Notes: a model not told the origin generated them from the letters alone. 64,000 nt of DNA from Antilocapra americana (GCA_007570785.1 ML660774.1:15762888-15826887); one strand, 5' to 3'. Positions 45,602 to 57,928 are shown, counted from the first letter of the stretch. Translations and numbers: made by a program.

Positions 45602-46829
45602 AGCTACTCTTTTGGCTTACATGATTATTCTCCTTCTCTCTTAAATAACATTTTGGTTTGGGACAAGACATTCATTTTGGACTCTTCATACTCTCAGCTT
45701 ATCTGCTTAGACCTGAAGGTCAAACCCTTTGATATCCACATTTTATCACCGAGCAGAGGCTGTCCCAAGGCCGTGGGAGTGATGAATGAACCCTGTCCTG
45801 CGCTGTGGTGTGTGGGACAAGGTGCCCTGTGTGCCATCACTCAGTGCCCCACTTCCCCTTCCAGGAGATGAGGCTGGCAGGGTTTTTTTTTTTTATCACT
45901 TCCTGGCTTCCCGTCACATACTGTTCATCAGGGCAGGATAATTGACAGGATGTATACAGAGTTATGAGTAATACTCTTTCTCTAACAGCACCTGATCTTT
46001 TATTTGGTTGCTGTTACCCTGTCATTAGCATTTCTTACCAGGACAAGAGGTCTGCCTAGTGAAAGAGCTGACTTATTTGTGAGGAAATAAAGTTGCAACC
46101 AAGGTAACTGATTTCATTTGCAGAAAACTTAGGACTTAGAAGAAGCAAAAAAAAAAAAAAAAAAAAACCACACCAAGATAGTCTAAATAGTTCTTAAAAG
46201 CTTAGTTACACTCTCACATTTAAAAATACAATGTTACATAAGCTATGCATATGCAAACCATATGTGATTGCCAAATTCATTCCCTCCTCTGTAAATGAAG
46301 CAGTGTATACAACCTCTGTGCTCTCTCTCTACCTAACAATATGATATGAACCCACGCATTATGAACACAGAAATAATTAATTCTAGAAAATGTAACTGTC
46401 AATCACAGGCATTTAAATGTGTTTATGTATTATATATTTGCATTTGACCCTGCAAAAGCAAAAAGTCAAATATTAAAAAGCACATTTTCTGTCATATGGA
46501 AATAAATTGGGAAAGAGACTTTTCCTCTGCTGGTGCACAGTGACATAAAAACCCTTCCAGTTGAGCCACGTCTGGCCAACTAGCCTTCTGTTGCCTGATG
46601 CTCCTCTGTCTTCCTGAACATTTCCAATTACACTCTCCACCTTGTTTCTAAGCCTTGTTTCCACCTTGTTTCTAAGCCTTCTTTTTCAATTTGTAACCTC
46701 TTGGGGACACAGTTTGGAATCTTACAGCTCTTTATACAGTTTTACTATCTCTTGGGAGAAAAGCGACTTTAAAGAGAGACATGAAACCATACCCTGTGAC
46801 TTATAAGGCACGTTAGGCAGAAACAAAAT
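45602..46829. other. Unassigned sequence
   Basis: No gene supported. Contains a T-run at 45884-45894 and an A-run at 46147-46167 that may be an old retroposon tail. Confidence 0.35.
46147..46167. repeat. Poly-A run
   Basis: About 21 A in a row. Confidence 0.9.
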
Positions 46830-47280
46830 GATTACCTGAAACCCTCAAACCAGGGAGACCACAGGAGCGCAAACAACCTGCTAAACACCTTTTCAGCTGA
46901 GCATGGCGCAGGCACACTGAGGGACTAGAATGACCCATAGCGAACTTCGGATGTCACAGACTGCAAATCCGTAGCATGGAACACATGGAACACCCTCACC
47001 CCCACCCCAAAATTGCAAAGACAGTCACACCTGCACAGGCAACTCTTTTTTCCACCAGCCCTTTCTGAGCATGCCCACTCTCCTTGCTCCCTACGACTGC
47101 AATAACCCATGCAAAAGCCAATCAAGGAGACAGACCTGAGCATTGCCCCCATATCCTAGCTTGGCTGCCCTGCAAAACAGCCTTTTCTCTCTGAGAATGG
47201 TCTTACCGTTGCCTTGGTGCCTGGTCTTTGTGCAACCAGCAATGAGCCCACTTGCTCCACTACAGAGACAGAGTTAGGCC
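46830..47280 (+). mobile_element. LTR-like block, possibly a solo LTR
   Basis: Contains a CCAAT box (gccaatca at 47117-47124), then ccatatcctagcttggctgc, gcaaaacagccttttctctc, gccttggtgcctggtctttg and gagcccacttgctcc, an arrangement typical of the U3/R region of class I ERV LTRs. No internal ERV sequence lies next to it. Ends are not fixed. Confidence 0.4.
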
Positions 47281-48573
47281 CCGTCATTCCCTTTACCTTT
47301 ATTCCCAGGGACCTCTTTGTCCTTCTCTATTTCTCTAACCTCGCTGTCTCTTTAAACTGTTAAAATAATTTTATTAAGTCCAAATACATGAGAAAAATGC
47401 ATCTTTTGGTTTACTACTTATGCAAAAATATTTAACCATCCTGTATTTCTTCCTTCTCTGTCATGCAAGTTTCTGCTACCATTTGGGTTCATCACAGGGT
47501 ATACAAGAAGCACTAGTATGGGTCTTAGAAGACCGAATTTGGGATTCTCATTGAGCTCCTATTAACTCATTTCATTTGTGCTATGCAAACTTAGATAGAT
47601 GCAAATAAACCTAGATGCAAATCATGCACACGTACATGAATACACACACATCAACTTTTATGTGATCATGTGATCACTACAAACTTCATTCTCTCTTTTT
47701 GCTTTATTCAGCATAAATTGATAAAGACTTGTCTTGCCAGAACTTTTATACAATGCAAGTTGATTTTTTGAGGGTATAGTAACACTATTTTTCATTTGGT
47801 TTTCAAATAATCAATATTAGGAATCAGGGGAGTAGGGTATGTATAATGATGTGCTGTCTGCAGGGGATGTCAGACGTATGCTAACCCTCTGCTGTGTAAA
47901 GAGATCATCTCTAAATCCCCCTGAGTGACTGTTTAGCTCAAGTTTAGAGTCTCTTAAGCTTATATTTGATGCTAAACCAAATAGGCCCTTAGGGAAGAAT
48001 TAAGAACAAGCCAGACAGTGTAAAACTCTTATTTTGTTAAAGTTGGATAGTATTTGTTGCATTAGGTATAACCAAGCTGATTACTCTGAATAATCTCTGC
48101 ACACATAGCCTCTGAAACAAAGTGAAGCAGGTATGCAGGTGGACTAAAGAGATTAAATGCTTTTATCTTATTATGTGCCATTCAGAGGGCTACTCTTTCA
48201 GAAACCAGAATGTCATTCAGATTAATAGACAAGGTCATGCCTCTCAGACCACAGTGAATCAAAATCAGGGGTCGGAGGGACAGGTGAGGAGCAAATCTTG
48301 ACCCAAATGCCATGAACTTTCTTTTTGTATTTTTGAGTCTTGGATTTTATCCAAAGAAACACTAATATTATTCAAACAATAGGAAACACAAAAGAGGCAT
48401 CAGTATTTAGCAAAACTTTAAGGAAACCAACATCAGCAAACATTCCTAAGAAACACTATCTAAACACTAACTCTCTTTTAGGTTGGTATCATGATGATCT
48501 AAAATATGTTTCTTCATTTTAGGGAAGCTATTATTTGTGAATGTTTTTTTCTGTTAAAACACAGATTTTGCCC
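47281..48573. other. Unassigned AT-rich sequence
   Basis: No gene or nameable repeat. The open frame at 48340-48522 has no domain. Confidence 0.35.
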
Positions 48574-48585
48574 AAATTCTAAGTT

Positions 48586-48812
48586 GCATGTGCGTGCTCA
48601 GTGTGTTGGACTCTTTGTGACCCCATGGACTGTAACCTGCCAGGCTCTTCTGTCCATGGTGATTCTCCATACAAGAATACTGGAGTGGATTGCTATGCCC
48701 TCCTCCAGCAGATCGTGCTGACCCAGGGATCAAAACTGCAAGTCTTGTATCTTCTGCATTGGCAGGCAAATTCTTTACCAACTGCACCACATGGGAAGCC
48801 CTAGGTTAAATT
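48586..48812 (-). mobile_element. Bov-tA SINE, reverse, exact 12 bp target duplication
   Basis: Reverse Bov-tA; direct repeat aaattctaagtt at 48574-48585 and 48813-48824. Confidence 0.95.
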
Positions 48813-48964
48813 AAATTCTAAGTTAAAGCAATGCAAATACTTCTCCATAAGGCTAATTCTTTTTTTTTTTAAATTAGAGGTTGTAAGTTCACTAATCCCT
48901 TGTATTTATTGCTTGCCACTTTTTTTTTTTCCAGGGACTATTTGGAGTTTGTTCTTATAATACT

Positions 48965-49187
48965 TGGGCTTCCCAGGTGGCAAATGGTAAAGAATTCACC
49001 TGCCAATGCAGGAGCCGCAAGAGACCCAGGTTCAATCCCTGGGTCAGGAAGATCCCCTAGAGAAGGGCATGGCAACCCACTCCAGTATTCTTGCCTGGAG
49101 AATCCCCATGGACAGAGGAGTCTGGTGGGCTACAGTCCATGGGGTCACACAGTATTGGACACGCCTGAGTGACAAGCACTTCACTTC
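48965..49187 (+). mobile_element. Bov-tA SINE, forward
   Basis: tgggcttcccaggtggcaaa head to tattggacacgcctgagtga tail. Confidence 0.93.
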
Positions 49188-49449
49188 TTCTGTTTGGATA
49201 CAGCTCTGCTGGATGCTTCAGTAACTGCCAGGTCTCACCACCAGTTTCAGTTACCACAGTGGGTTTTGTTTGGTACTAGGGTTCTGGTAGCCACCTGCTG
49301 CCTCCCCTGGGTACCATGCTGTGTACACTGGGTACCTGGCCATGCTCCTGCAGAACACTGCCAAGCTGCTGGGTACTGTGGTCCTGGCCATGCTCTTGTC
49401 CCTGTCAAGTCATGGTTTCCCACTGTCCACTTCTACCTCCTCCACCCAA

Positions 49450-49765
49450 GACAATCTGTATCCACGAGTTCTGCATCCATGGGTCAAAATAATACAAAAT
49501 TTTTTTGAAAAATTTCCAAAAAGCAAAACTTGAATTTGCCTCACACCTCATGGCAACTATATATTTACATAGCATTTCCATTGTTTTGGGTATTATAAGT
49601 AATGGAAAGATGATTTAAATATATGGAAGGAGATATATAGGTCATATGCAAATACCACATCATTTTATATAAAGGACTTGTGAATCCATGGATTTTGGTA
49701 TCCAAGGGGTGTTCTGGAACCAGTCTCCTGTGGGTACCAAGGATACCAAGGGATGACTGTATTTC
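49450..49765 (-). mobile_element. Tigger/MER2-type DNA transposon remnant
   Basis: Ends in ccaaggataccaagggatga followed by ctgta (terminal inverted repeat with TA target). Internal blocks: tttatataaaggacttgtga, ggattttggtatccaagggg, gcatatgcaaatacc-like and tatttacatagcatttccat. The left end carries the related tgtatccacgag sequence. Non-autonomous; no transposase is readable. Confidence 0.8.
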
Positions 49766-49944
49766 AGGCTTAAGCTGGCATATGCTTTGTATAATGCAAA
49801 CTTCCTAGTGAAAGCAGGAAGAACATGAGGGGAGAATCTTCCCAAAGCTCTTAAACTTACTCATTGTGAACTTCTGTTATAATATATGCAGACTATGCAG
49901 ACTGTTCATTTCTATCCATCACATGTTCTTTACTTCTTCATTTT

Positions 49945-50105
49945 CTTTACTTCTCTGTGCTTCAGCCTCCCTATCTGTAAAATGGGAATAATAACAGTAT
50001 TCAATGCATAGGGTTTCTCTGAGGTTTAAATGAGTTAATAACTGTTTCAGGCTTAAGAAAGGGCTTATATAGAGTGACTGCTATTTAAGTGTTGGCTGTG
50101 ATTAT
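49945..50105 (+). mobile_element. MIR SINE
   Basis: cttctctgtgcttcagcctc, ctatctgtaaaatgggaata, catagggtttctctgaggtt and taaatgagttaataac match the MIR core and 3' half. Old, diverged. Confidence 0.82.
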
Positions 50106-52049
50106 CTTCCTAGCTTATTGTAATTCATTTGGTCATATCCTGTATTTCATTAGCTAACTGAATGGTTTCACAGGTGACCTAAGTTTGTTTTTCCCTTTCT
50201 CTTTTTTATTTTTGTCTCCCTACTTCCTATGTGAGGATTTTCCTTTGAAACATCCTTCCTGCTTTTGTTTAGCGCTTTTGCTAGGATTCCTTATGTGGCC
50301 GATTTCTCATTCACTTAGAGGCTAATGTCATTCAGCTTTCCCTTCCCTTCCCAGGCAAAAATGGAAGGGTAGGCGGTGCTTAAGAGTCAAATCAAGGATA
50401 AGCTGGATTTGTGACAAGAGAGGCAGGATCCAGAAGATAGGACGTATGAATAAATTATCCCAGAGGTGGAGAGGAGGAGGAGGGGGATGAGAGGATCAGT
50501 ATCCTGTGCTCCCCACAGCCTCCTCCCAATTCAGGGACTGTGTGAGCCTTTCATGACTTGAAGGAGAGTCAGGAAGTGAAGTCCCAGCCCTGTTGCTACT
50601 CACCAGGTCCCCCATCACTTCAGCCAGCTCAGAGCACCCTCAGCTGCTATCACTCTCCAAATGTAACATGCCTCTCAAATCCAGGCCTTTGTGCATCCCT
50701 CCCTTCTTCCCCAAATGAGGACCACTTCCCTCTTTGGAAAAACCATCCTCTAGCTTCCAAAACGCAGCTCACAGTGTGGTCCCTCTGAGAAGCCTCCCCT
50801 CCCCCTTGTCTCCCTCACTGGGGCCCTGTCTATCCCCACTCTTCCTGTCGCCACCAGCACAGAACTTACTGGGGTCTTCTTGATGAACTGGGCTGATTTC
50901 TCCAATTCAAATACAAGCCCTTGGAAGCCCTGGGTCTTTGTATCCACAGGCCTGGCACCTGGTAACCAAACCAAACCAGTGGTGATTCCATGACTGAATG
51001 ACAGCAGACAGAGGAGAGAAAAGTTGGTAAGAGGCGCGACTGTCCGTGTGTAAAGAGTGAGGAGCTGTTGGGAGTAAAGCTCCTTGAAAGCCTAGGACAG
51101 TAAAATGCTGCCACGTTGTAAGAAGTAAGGGAGAACAGGGGGAGCAAGAAATTGTTAGGAAGGATTCAACATCCACCTTCTGTGAATGAGGCACTTGATG
51201 GGGCTGCACCCCGAGCCCCCGTCTATCTAGCTGGTTCAGCTAGGGCTGCCGTACTTCACCCTCATGACTGGACAGGCCTGAGGTCAGCTTCACGGCTCCC
51301 TGTTCACTCTTCCTGACTATGCACCTGGCCGTTCCCTGGAGGGCGAGGGCTGCTGGGAATGGGGCGGCTGCAAGCACATCCAGTGCTGTGGGCACGAAGG
51401 GCCAGTTGACCCCGCCTCATTCCGAGGGCTTCTTTCTCTGTCTCTGGACTCTTCACGTGCTGCCTTCTCTCAGCAGTGGCTTCAGAGTCTTCAGACCCTG
51501 GGGCCCAAAGCTCAGTGCTCCTACCTGTGGAGGGCTCCTACCTGCCCCAGCTCCAGGCCTCAGTCCATGGCGGTCGGCCGTCTCAGTCGGGCCTGTGGAA
51601 GCTACTTGATTTACCGTCACAGGCTGTGCTCCGCAGTGAGACCTCCTCTGCAGCCCTCTCCCAGCCGTGAGATCCGGTCTTTGGTAGTGCTGAGCCCTTG
51701 GGTACCCTTTCTAAGTCAGTGAATTACTTGCCCTGAGTTCCTCATTCACTCTGTTGAGAAAATGGGACCCTGTAAAGGTTGAAGGAGGGAGACTTCTGGA
51801 AAGTGGTGCAAGGGCAGACCTCCCACTTTTCAGCCCAGGGAGGAAACGTGGATGATGGCCTGCCTCCTATGTGCTGGGACAAGGCGCGGGCTGTCCTGTC
51901 CTCAATGGAAAGGTCTCCTCCTTCCTCACGGAGGTGGCTGGAGGAGGCGAGTGGCTTTTTTCCACTCGTTCCCAAGGGCCCCAGAAGGGCAAACCCATCC
52001 AAGGAGCAAGCCAATGTTCCATTTGTTCCAGAAGAGAATGCGTGGGAAT
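50106..52049. other. Unassigned sequence rising in GC content
   Basis: No gene recognised. From about 51200 GC content rises. Open frames at 51319-51609, 51779-52252 and reverse 51742-52014 overlap in several frames, as expected from GC-rich sequence rather than real coding. Confidence 0.35.
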
Positions 52050-52720
52050 CGGTGGGTGAAACCTGCGCTCAGGGCCGCGCCCCGACCCCGGCCCTCTGGG
52101 CACCGGGTGCAGTGGAGGGCTCGCTCCGTTTCCTCCTTCCCTTGGCCCTGGGCAGCAGATTGGCTCACGTCTTCAGTCTCAGGGTCGGGATCCCTCTGAC
52201 TCACCTCCTGCTCTGCCCGGGAGGGTGTTACCAGAGCATTCCACCAGCCTGACCTCAGCGGCCACCCGGGACCCGCCCGCTGCTAGGGCACCACTGGGCG
52301 CGGCTTCCCGAGCCTCTCACCTGCCTCCCCGCCCGCCCGCCCGCCTTTGCTGTGAGGAGGCACCTTTCCTGGGAGCTGGCCTGTCGCGCCTTCCTGGAGG
52401 CCTCGGCCAGTCCTCATGGAGGAGGGGAGGAGGTGAGGCTTTGTGCAAAGCCGTGGGACCGAGCTTCTAGCTTCGGGGAGCATCTCTGGGGAGCCCAGAA
52501 GGGGAGACGGCGGGAGCTGCGCCTCTGGGGAGCGGGCTTCTGCTCCACAGTGGGGGTGGGGGTGGGGGTGATTTGTGGAGCAAGAGGACTCCTTCTGGGT
52601 CCCTGGGCCGCTGCTGGTACAGAGAGGCTGCCACGGGACCCTCCTCTTCGGCCAGGCTGCGAAGCACACGGGAAGGCCGAGGGCGCCGAGGGGAAGAAGG
52701 TGGCGGTGTAGATAGGATGG
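52050..52720. promoter_or_regulatory. CpG-rich, GC-rich stretch; candidate promoter
   Basis: By hand I count about 41 CpG in roughly 660 bases at about two-thirds GC, an observed/expected ratio near 0.55-0.6, just around the usual CpG-island limit and far above the rest of the window. It includes (CCCG)n at 52329-52345 and a (GGTGGG)n-like run at 52551-52570. A donor-like gaggaggtgaggc at about 52424-52436 could mark the end of a first exon. No gene was recognised. Confidence 0.45.
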
Positions 52721-52796
52721 GGATGGGGTGTGGGTGCTGTGAATGTTTCTCCTCCATCTTAAGGGGTCCTTGTGGAAAATTCCAGTTCAGGCGTGG

Positions 52797-52830
52797 AAAA
52801 AACAAACAAACAAACAAACAAACAAAAAAA
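52797..52830. repeat. (CAAA)n microsatellite
   Basis: Six to seven units of aaac/caaa ending in an A-run. Confidence 0.93.
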
Positions 52831-53034
52831 CCCACGAGCGCTCAGCGGGGGGCCACGGAGAAGAGTAGATTGGTCCTAAAGACACAATAAGAGCTTCTGA
52901 TTCAGATGAAACTTTCAAAGAAAGCCGAATATTTAGGCTTTTGCTGAGTCCACTGTAACCAGGTGATGTGGTGACTTTGAGGCCTTTCAACTTTCTTCTT
53001 TTTTATTTTTAAAATTTTAAATTATTTTTTTAAC

Positions 53035-53147
53035 TCTTGGCTTTGCTGTGCATCGTGTGGGATCTTAGTTTCTCTACCAGGGATTGAACCTGCACCCCCT
53101 GTGTTGGAAGTTTGGAGTCTTAACCACTGGACCGCCAGGGAGGTCCC
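53035..53147 (-). mobile_element. CHR-type SINE, reverse
   Basis: gcatcgtgtgggatcttagt, accagggattgaacctgcac, accactggaccgccagggag. A/T-rich tail just upstream. Confidence 0.87.
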
Positions 53148-54595
53148 TCCTTTTTTAAAATGGAGTTAATGGTATCTCCTGCCATCACTCATAAGACCAT
53201 TAAGGAACATAAGCACTTAGATGGTGGTGGCATTATAATAAAAAAATCATTAGAGTTCAGTTATCCCAAAGTAGGACATGGGTACCTGGGAAGACCAGGC
53301 ATGGGGACCAAGTGGAGAAATTCCTATCTCCACTTTTAACTACTGGGTTAGGGTTTCACGTCTGAGCTCTGCTTGAGAAGGTAGACAGACTCAGAAAGGT
53401 AGACAGACTCAGACAGCCCTGTGGGCTGACCACCTCAGCAGTGGGGGTGGGTCAGCTGGAATATTCTTTCAGATGGGGGAATCTCTTGGTTCAGTATTTT
53501 AACAAGTGGCAATGTCTCCCTACTCATGGAAGGTGGAAATCAAGGAAAAGCCAAAGAGGCTAAGAGAGAAAGGTAATGTGAGGAGAGGAACTAAGAAAGA
53601 CCTGATGTCGAGTGTAGAAGGACTCAGTGTGAGGAGAAAATGAATGTTAAGAGTCCAATGAGTCTCTTCATTCAGCCATCTTGAGAAAAGCTTAAGCTCT
53701 TGGGGAAATACCTCAGCTAAACACAAAGACTGTAGATAAATATGCCAAGGAATGACGGTGAGAAAGAGAACAGGATAGAGGCTCCAATTTAGTGATAATA
53801 ACTGCCAGCAGTGGCTGTAGAGGATCTTACACATTCATATATTTTAATAACTTTAAACATAAGTTAAACAAATGGTTGTATCTGGTCATTAATAGCTTAT
53901 CATGTACCATCTCATAGTTCCCAAGACAAGGCCCTCAGAGCACCTATAAGGCACAGATAAAGCTGGCTCAAACGTTACCCCAGGACCGTGAACTGCAGGG
54001 AGAGTGCCAGCCCAAAACAGCCAGATTCTAATTTCTCATCAGTGTCCCTCTGATGAGAGTAGCTTAAGAAGCCAGGAAGGCTTGTCCTTTGTACAGTACT
54101 CAGTTGAGTTTGGCTGGTATTTAAAGACAGTAGTTATGTCCAGTCCCTTTTTCCGTTGAGTGACCCAGTTGTCCAAGGAGACAAACCCCAACATACTACT
54201 GGACTGTCTAAACGGAGAATCATGATTAAAATTTGACAGGAAAAATAAATTGGTGAATTCCCAGGCTAAATGTCCAGGTACCGTGCTGGGCCTGCACTAA
54301 TAATAAAGTTCCTAACATCTGTGAAAGGACGGAAACCTTGACTACTTACCAAACAGACAAGGTCATCATTTGTTTATTTAAGGGGAAATAGCCCCTGGAG
54401 AACCAGAAAACTGGAAAAGACATCACAGATTATCTTCTAAGGTAACCTCTGGGCTAAAATTTTCCCCAAAAGATTTAAAATGGATTGATCATTAAAAATA
54501 CATATATCTGTAAGTGATTACTAATAGTAAGGTGGTGCCTGAGAAACAGAGAAAGAAAAATTATAGTTAAAAAAATTTTTTTTTGGTGTGGGCCA
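53148..54595. other. Unassigned sequence
   Basis: No gene supported. Contains a short tandem duplication (ggtagacagactcag, twice) at about 53380-53412. The reverse open frame 53520-53834 (104 codons) has no domain. Confidence 0.35.
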
Positions 54596-54599
54596 GTTT

Positions 54600-54772
54600 T
54601 AGTCTTTATTTAATTTGTTACAGTATTTTTTTTTCTGTTCTTTGTTTTTGTTTTTGGGTTTTTTTTTTGCCATGAGGCATGGGGGATCTTAGCTCCCCTG
54701 CCAGGAATCCAACCTATACACCCTGCATTGGAAGGTGAAGTCTTCATAACTGGACCACCAGGAAAGTTCCCT
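54600..54772 (-). mobile_element. CHR-type SINE, reverse
   Basis: T-rich tail, gccatgaggcatgggggatc, cctgccaggaatccaaccta, actggaccaccaggaaagtt. Confidence 0.85.
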
Positions 54773-54797
54773 GAAAGCTGTAGTTTTAACCAGGCCT

Positions 54798-55062
54798 TCA
54801 GTTCAGTCCAGTTCAGTCACTCAGTTGTGTCTTTGCGACCCCATGAACTGCACCACGCCAGGCCTCCCTGTCCATCACCAACTCCCTGAGTCCACCCAAA
54901 CCCACGTCCATTGAGTCGGTGATGCCATCCAACCATCTCATCCTCTGTCGTCCCCTTCTCCTACTGTCCTCAATCTTTCCCAGCATCAGGGTCTTTTCAA
55001 ATGAGTCAGCTCTTTCCATCAGGTGGCCAAAGTATTCAAGTTTCAGCTTCAACATCAGTCCT
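54798..55062 (-). mobile_element. BovB 3' end fragment, reverse
   Basis: ttcagttcagtccagttcag tail, gttgtgtctttgcgacccca, ccaaccatctcatcctctgt and gtggccaaagtattcaagtt. The reverse open frame 54813-55055 (80 codons) is the C-terminal ORF2 end ([20 protein letters not shown]). Confidence 0.93.
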
Positions 55063-55162
55063 TAAGAAACTGCAAATATAAAGACAGAAGGTAGATTTGG
55101 AGTTACCCAGCCCTGGGTGGTAGAGGGGCTTCAGAAGTGATGGCTAACATAGGAATATCTTT

Positions 55163-55357
55163 GCAAGTGAAAGTGCCTCTGTCATGTCTGACTCTTTGCG
55201 ACCCCATGGACTACACACTCCATGGAATTCTCCAGGCCAGAATCCTGGAGTGGGTAGCCTTTCCCTTCTCCAGGGGATCTTCCCAGCCAAGGGGCAGAAC
55301 CCAGGTCTCCCACACTGCAGGTGGGTTCTTTACCAGCTGAGCTAACAGGGAAGCCCT
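55163..55357 (-). mobile_element. Bov-tA SINE, reverse, with target duplication
   Basis: Flanks ataggaatatcttt (55149-55162) and ataggagtatcttt (55358-55371), one mismatch. Confidence 0.94.
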
Positions 55358-55439
55358 ATAGGAGTATCTTTATGGAATAATAAAAATGTTGTAACATTGA
55401 TTGTGGTGATGGCTGCAAAATTATGAATTTACTAAAAGT

Positions 55440-55655
55440 TACCCAGGTGGCGCTAGTGGTAAAGAACCCGCCTGCCAGTGCAGCAGACATAAGAGACATG
55501 GGTTCGATGCCTGGTCAGGAAGATCCCGTGGAGGAGGGCATGGCAGCCCACTCCAGTACTCTTGCCTGGGAAATCCCACGGACAGAGGAGCCTGGTGGGC
55601 TACAGTCCATGGGGTCACGAAGAGTCAGACACGACTGAAGCAACTTAGCACACAC
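55440..55655 (+). mobile_element. Bov-tA SINE, forward
   Basis: acccaggtggcgctagtggt head region to agtcagacacgactgaagca tail. Confidence 0.93.
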
Positions 55656-55794
55656 TCACGTTGAACTCTACACTATACATGGGTGAATAGTATGGTATGT
55701 GAATTATATTTTAAAAACATTTTTTAAAAGTGAAACATTTGTATGATAATTATTTTGCCTGAAGACTGGGGATCCAAAGGGCTAAAGGGAGTAC

Positions 55795-55953
55795 AGCAGC
55801 GCTTCCAAAACTTTAACGTGCAAACAGATGATGTGGGAATCTTGTTAAAATGCAGCATCTGATTCAGTAGGTTCTGGGTGGAGCAGGAAATTCTGCATTT
55901 GTAGCAAATTCCCAGGAATGCAGATGCTGCTGCCTTGTAAGTCACGTTTTGAA
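55795..55953. mobile_element. MER5A-type hAT DNA transposon
   Basis: atcttgttaaaatgcagcat, ctgattcagtaggttctggg, aattctgcatttgtagcaaa, ttcccaggaatgcagatgct match MER5A. A Bov-tA fragment abuts its right end. Confidence 0.8.
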
Positions 55954-55955
55954 GG

Positions 55956-56150
55956 ATATAAGAAATGTAGTGATGTAGGAGACACAGGTTCCACCCTTGG
56001 ATCAGGAAGATCCTCTAGAGGAGGGCATGGAAACCTACTCCAGTAGTCCTGCCTGGAGAATCCCATGGACAGAGAAGCCTGGTGGGCTACAGTCCATGGG
56101 ATTTTTTGTCCAGTCAAAAAGAATGGGACGTGACTGAACACATACACAGG
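55956..56150 (+). mobile_element. Bov-tA SINE, forward, 5'-truncated
   Basis: Lacks the first tRNA-derived bases; agatcctctagaggagggca, gcctggagaatcccatggac and acgtgactgaacacatacac are present, with a short insertion near 56100-56120. Confidence 0.88.
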
Positions 56151-56572
56151 CACAAAAGATGTAGAGGACAAAGTGATTCTCCTTGAAGAATTTGAACAAG
56201 AAGTGGCTAGACAAGGTGCCTAGAAAACTACTGATTTAAAAAAGATGTATTTGAAAGAGGTACGCAAACTCTAAGTGCTATATAACTTTTTATATACACA
56301 ATTATCCAACTTCTAGCCCTTTGAATGCTCTAAGAAAATGACCATAACTTTTCTCAAGCCCTGACTCAGTACTAACTTATTTTGCCATCATTGCCTGATC
56401 ATCCCTATCCTAAGCCCATAATCCTTTCTTGGCGTCTATCACTCTCAAGGATAAAAGTCATAGGACATGGTTGCATCTTTGAACTCTGTTCTTCACCCTC
56501 CCACCCCAAATGGCTACCCTGCTCCTTATAAGAATGCTGGACAGATGAGTGGGCATCTCACCTGGATTTAAA
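56151..56572. other. Unassigned sequence
   Basis: No recognised feature. Confidence 0.35.
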
Positions 56573-56583
56573 AGTGACTTTGG

Positions 56584-57128
56584 AAATTCCATATATATGC
56601 GTTAATATACTGTATTGTTGTTTTTGCTTCTGGCTTACTTCACTCTGGATAATGGGCTCCAGTTTCGTCCATCTGAGTAGAACTGATTCAAATGAATTTT
56701 TTTTTTAATGCTGAGTAATATTCCATTGTGCATATATACCACAGCTTTCTTATCCATTTGTCAGTTGATGGGCATCTAGGTTGCTTCCATGTCCTGGCTA
56801 TTGTATTGGAATTTAGAAAGACGGTAACGAGAACCCAGCATGCGAGACAGCAAAAGGAACGCAGATGTATAGAATAGACTCGTGGACTCTGTGGATGAGG
56901 GAAAGGGTGGGATGATATGGGAGAATGGCATTGAAACATGTTAATTATCATATGTGTAATCAATCGCCAGCCCAGGATTGATGCTCGGGGCTGGTGCAAC
57001 AAGATTTCCTGGGAGGAGGGAGGAGGGAGGGGGGTTCTGGAGGGGGAGCATATGTAAACCCATGGTGATATCATGTCATTGTATGGCAAAACTAATAAAA
57101 AAAAAAAAAAGAAAACTGGAAAAAAAAT
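56584..57128 (+). mobile_element. Young bovine L1 3' end with 5' inversion and exact 11 bp target duplication
   Basis: Reverse L1 at 56584-56805 (ORF2 end) joined to forward L1 from 56806 to the A-tail. The junction shares the ggaattt bases present at both breakpoints. Target duplication agtgactttgg at 56573-56583 and 57129-57139. Confidence 0.95.
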
Positions 57129-57339
57129 AGTGACTTTGGGGAACTTTCTGAGATTATCATAGATTTTAGCAGCTGAACAGTGCGATACATTTTTATCAAT
57201 CAAAAAAGCAATGACTTGAGGACATTACTTAGGCTTAGGGCATCCAACGGGGATCACATTACAGCTCAGTGATTGACAGAGAGAAAAAGTGACTTCCCAC
57301 CCAGGATTGTGGCAGGTAGTTCTCGTGCTTCATCGACTT

Positions 57340-57463
57340 TTTCTAAGGGGGGGTGGTCACTTTGCACAGCCTGCTGGATCTTAGTTCCCCAGCCAGAGAT
57401 CGAAGCCGTGTCCCCTGCAGTGGAAGCAAAGAGTCCTCACCAGAAAACTGCCAGGGAGTTCCT
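57340..57463 (-). mobile_element. CHR-type SINE, reverse
   Basis: cctgctggatcttagttccc, agccagagatcgaagccgtg, aaactgccagggagttcct. Confidence 0.83.
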
Positions 57464-57574
57464 CACTGACTTTTTTTAATGCAGACAGATTTCCTGAGGA
57501 GATCTATGGATGCAAGAGTGAGTTAAATAGGAGATGGATGTGTTTCTACCTCTTGTACGTTCTTATATCTATAT

Positions 57575-57928
57575 ATAGATATAATTTTATTTATTTATTC
57601 ATTTTTGGCTGTGCTGAGTCTCCTTTGCTTCATAGGCTTTTCTCTAGTTGCCACAAGTGGGGGCTACTCTTTGTTGCAGGATGTGGGCTTCTCATTGCAG
57701 AGGCTTCTCTTACTGCAGAGCACAGGCTCTGGGGCATGCAGGCTTCGGTAGTTGCAGCTTGTGGACTCAGTGGTTATGGTTTTTAGGCTCCAGAGCACTG
57801 GCTCAATAGTTGTGGTAAATGGGCTTAGTTGCTCCATGGCATCTGGGATCTTCCCAGATCAGGGCTCGAACCCAGGTCTCCTGCATTGGAAGGTGGATTC
57901 TTTACCACTGAGCCACCAGGGAAGCCCC
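57575..57928 (-). mobile_element. CHR-type SINE, reverse, full length
   Basis: (TTTA)n tail, gctttctctagttgcc-type block, tcgaacccaggtctcctgca and accactgagccaccagggaa. About 340 bp, the longest CHR copy here. Confidence 0.9.

Noticed and set aside
52283..52835. Overlapping long open frames on both strands
   Set aside because: GC-rich sequence lowers stop-codon frequency in all frames; no domain or conserved motif is visible in any of them.
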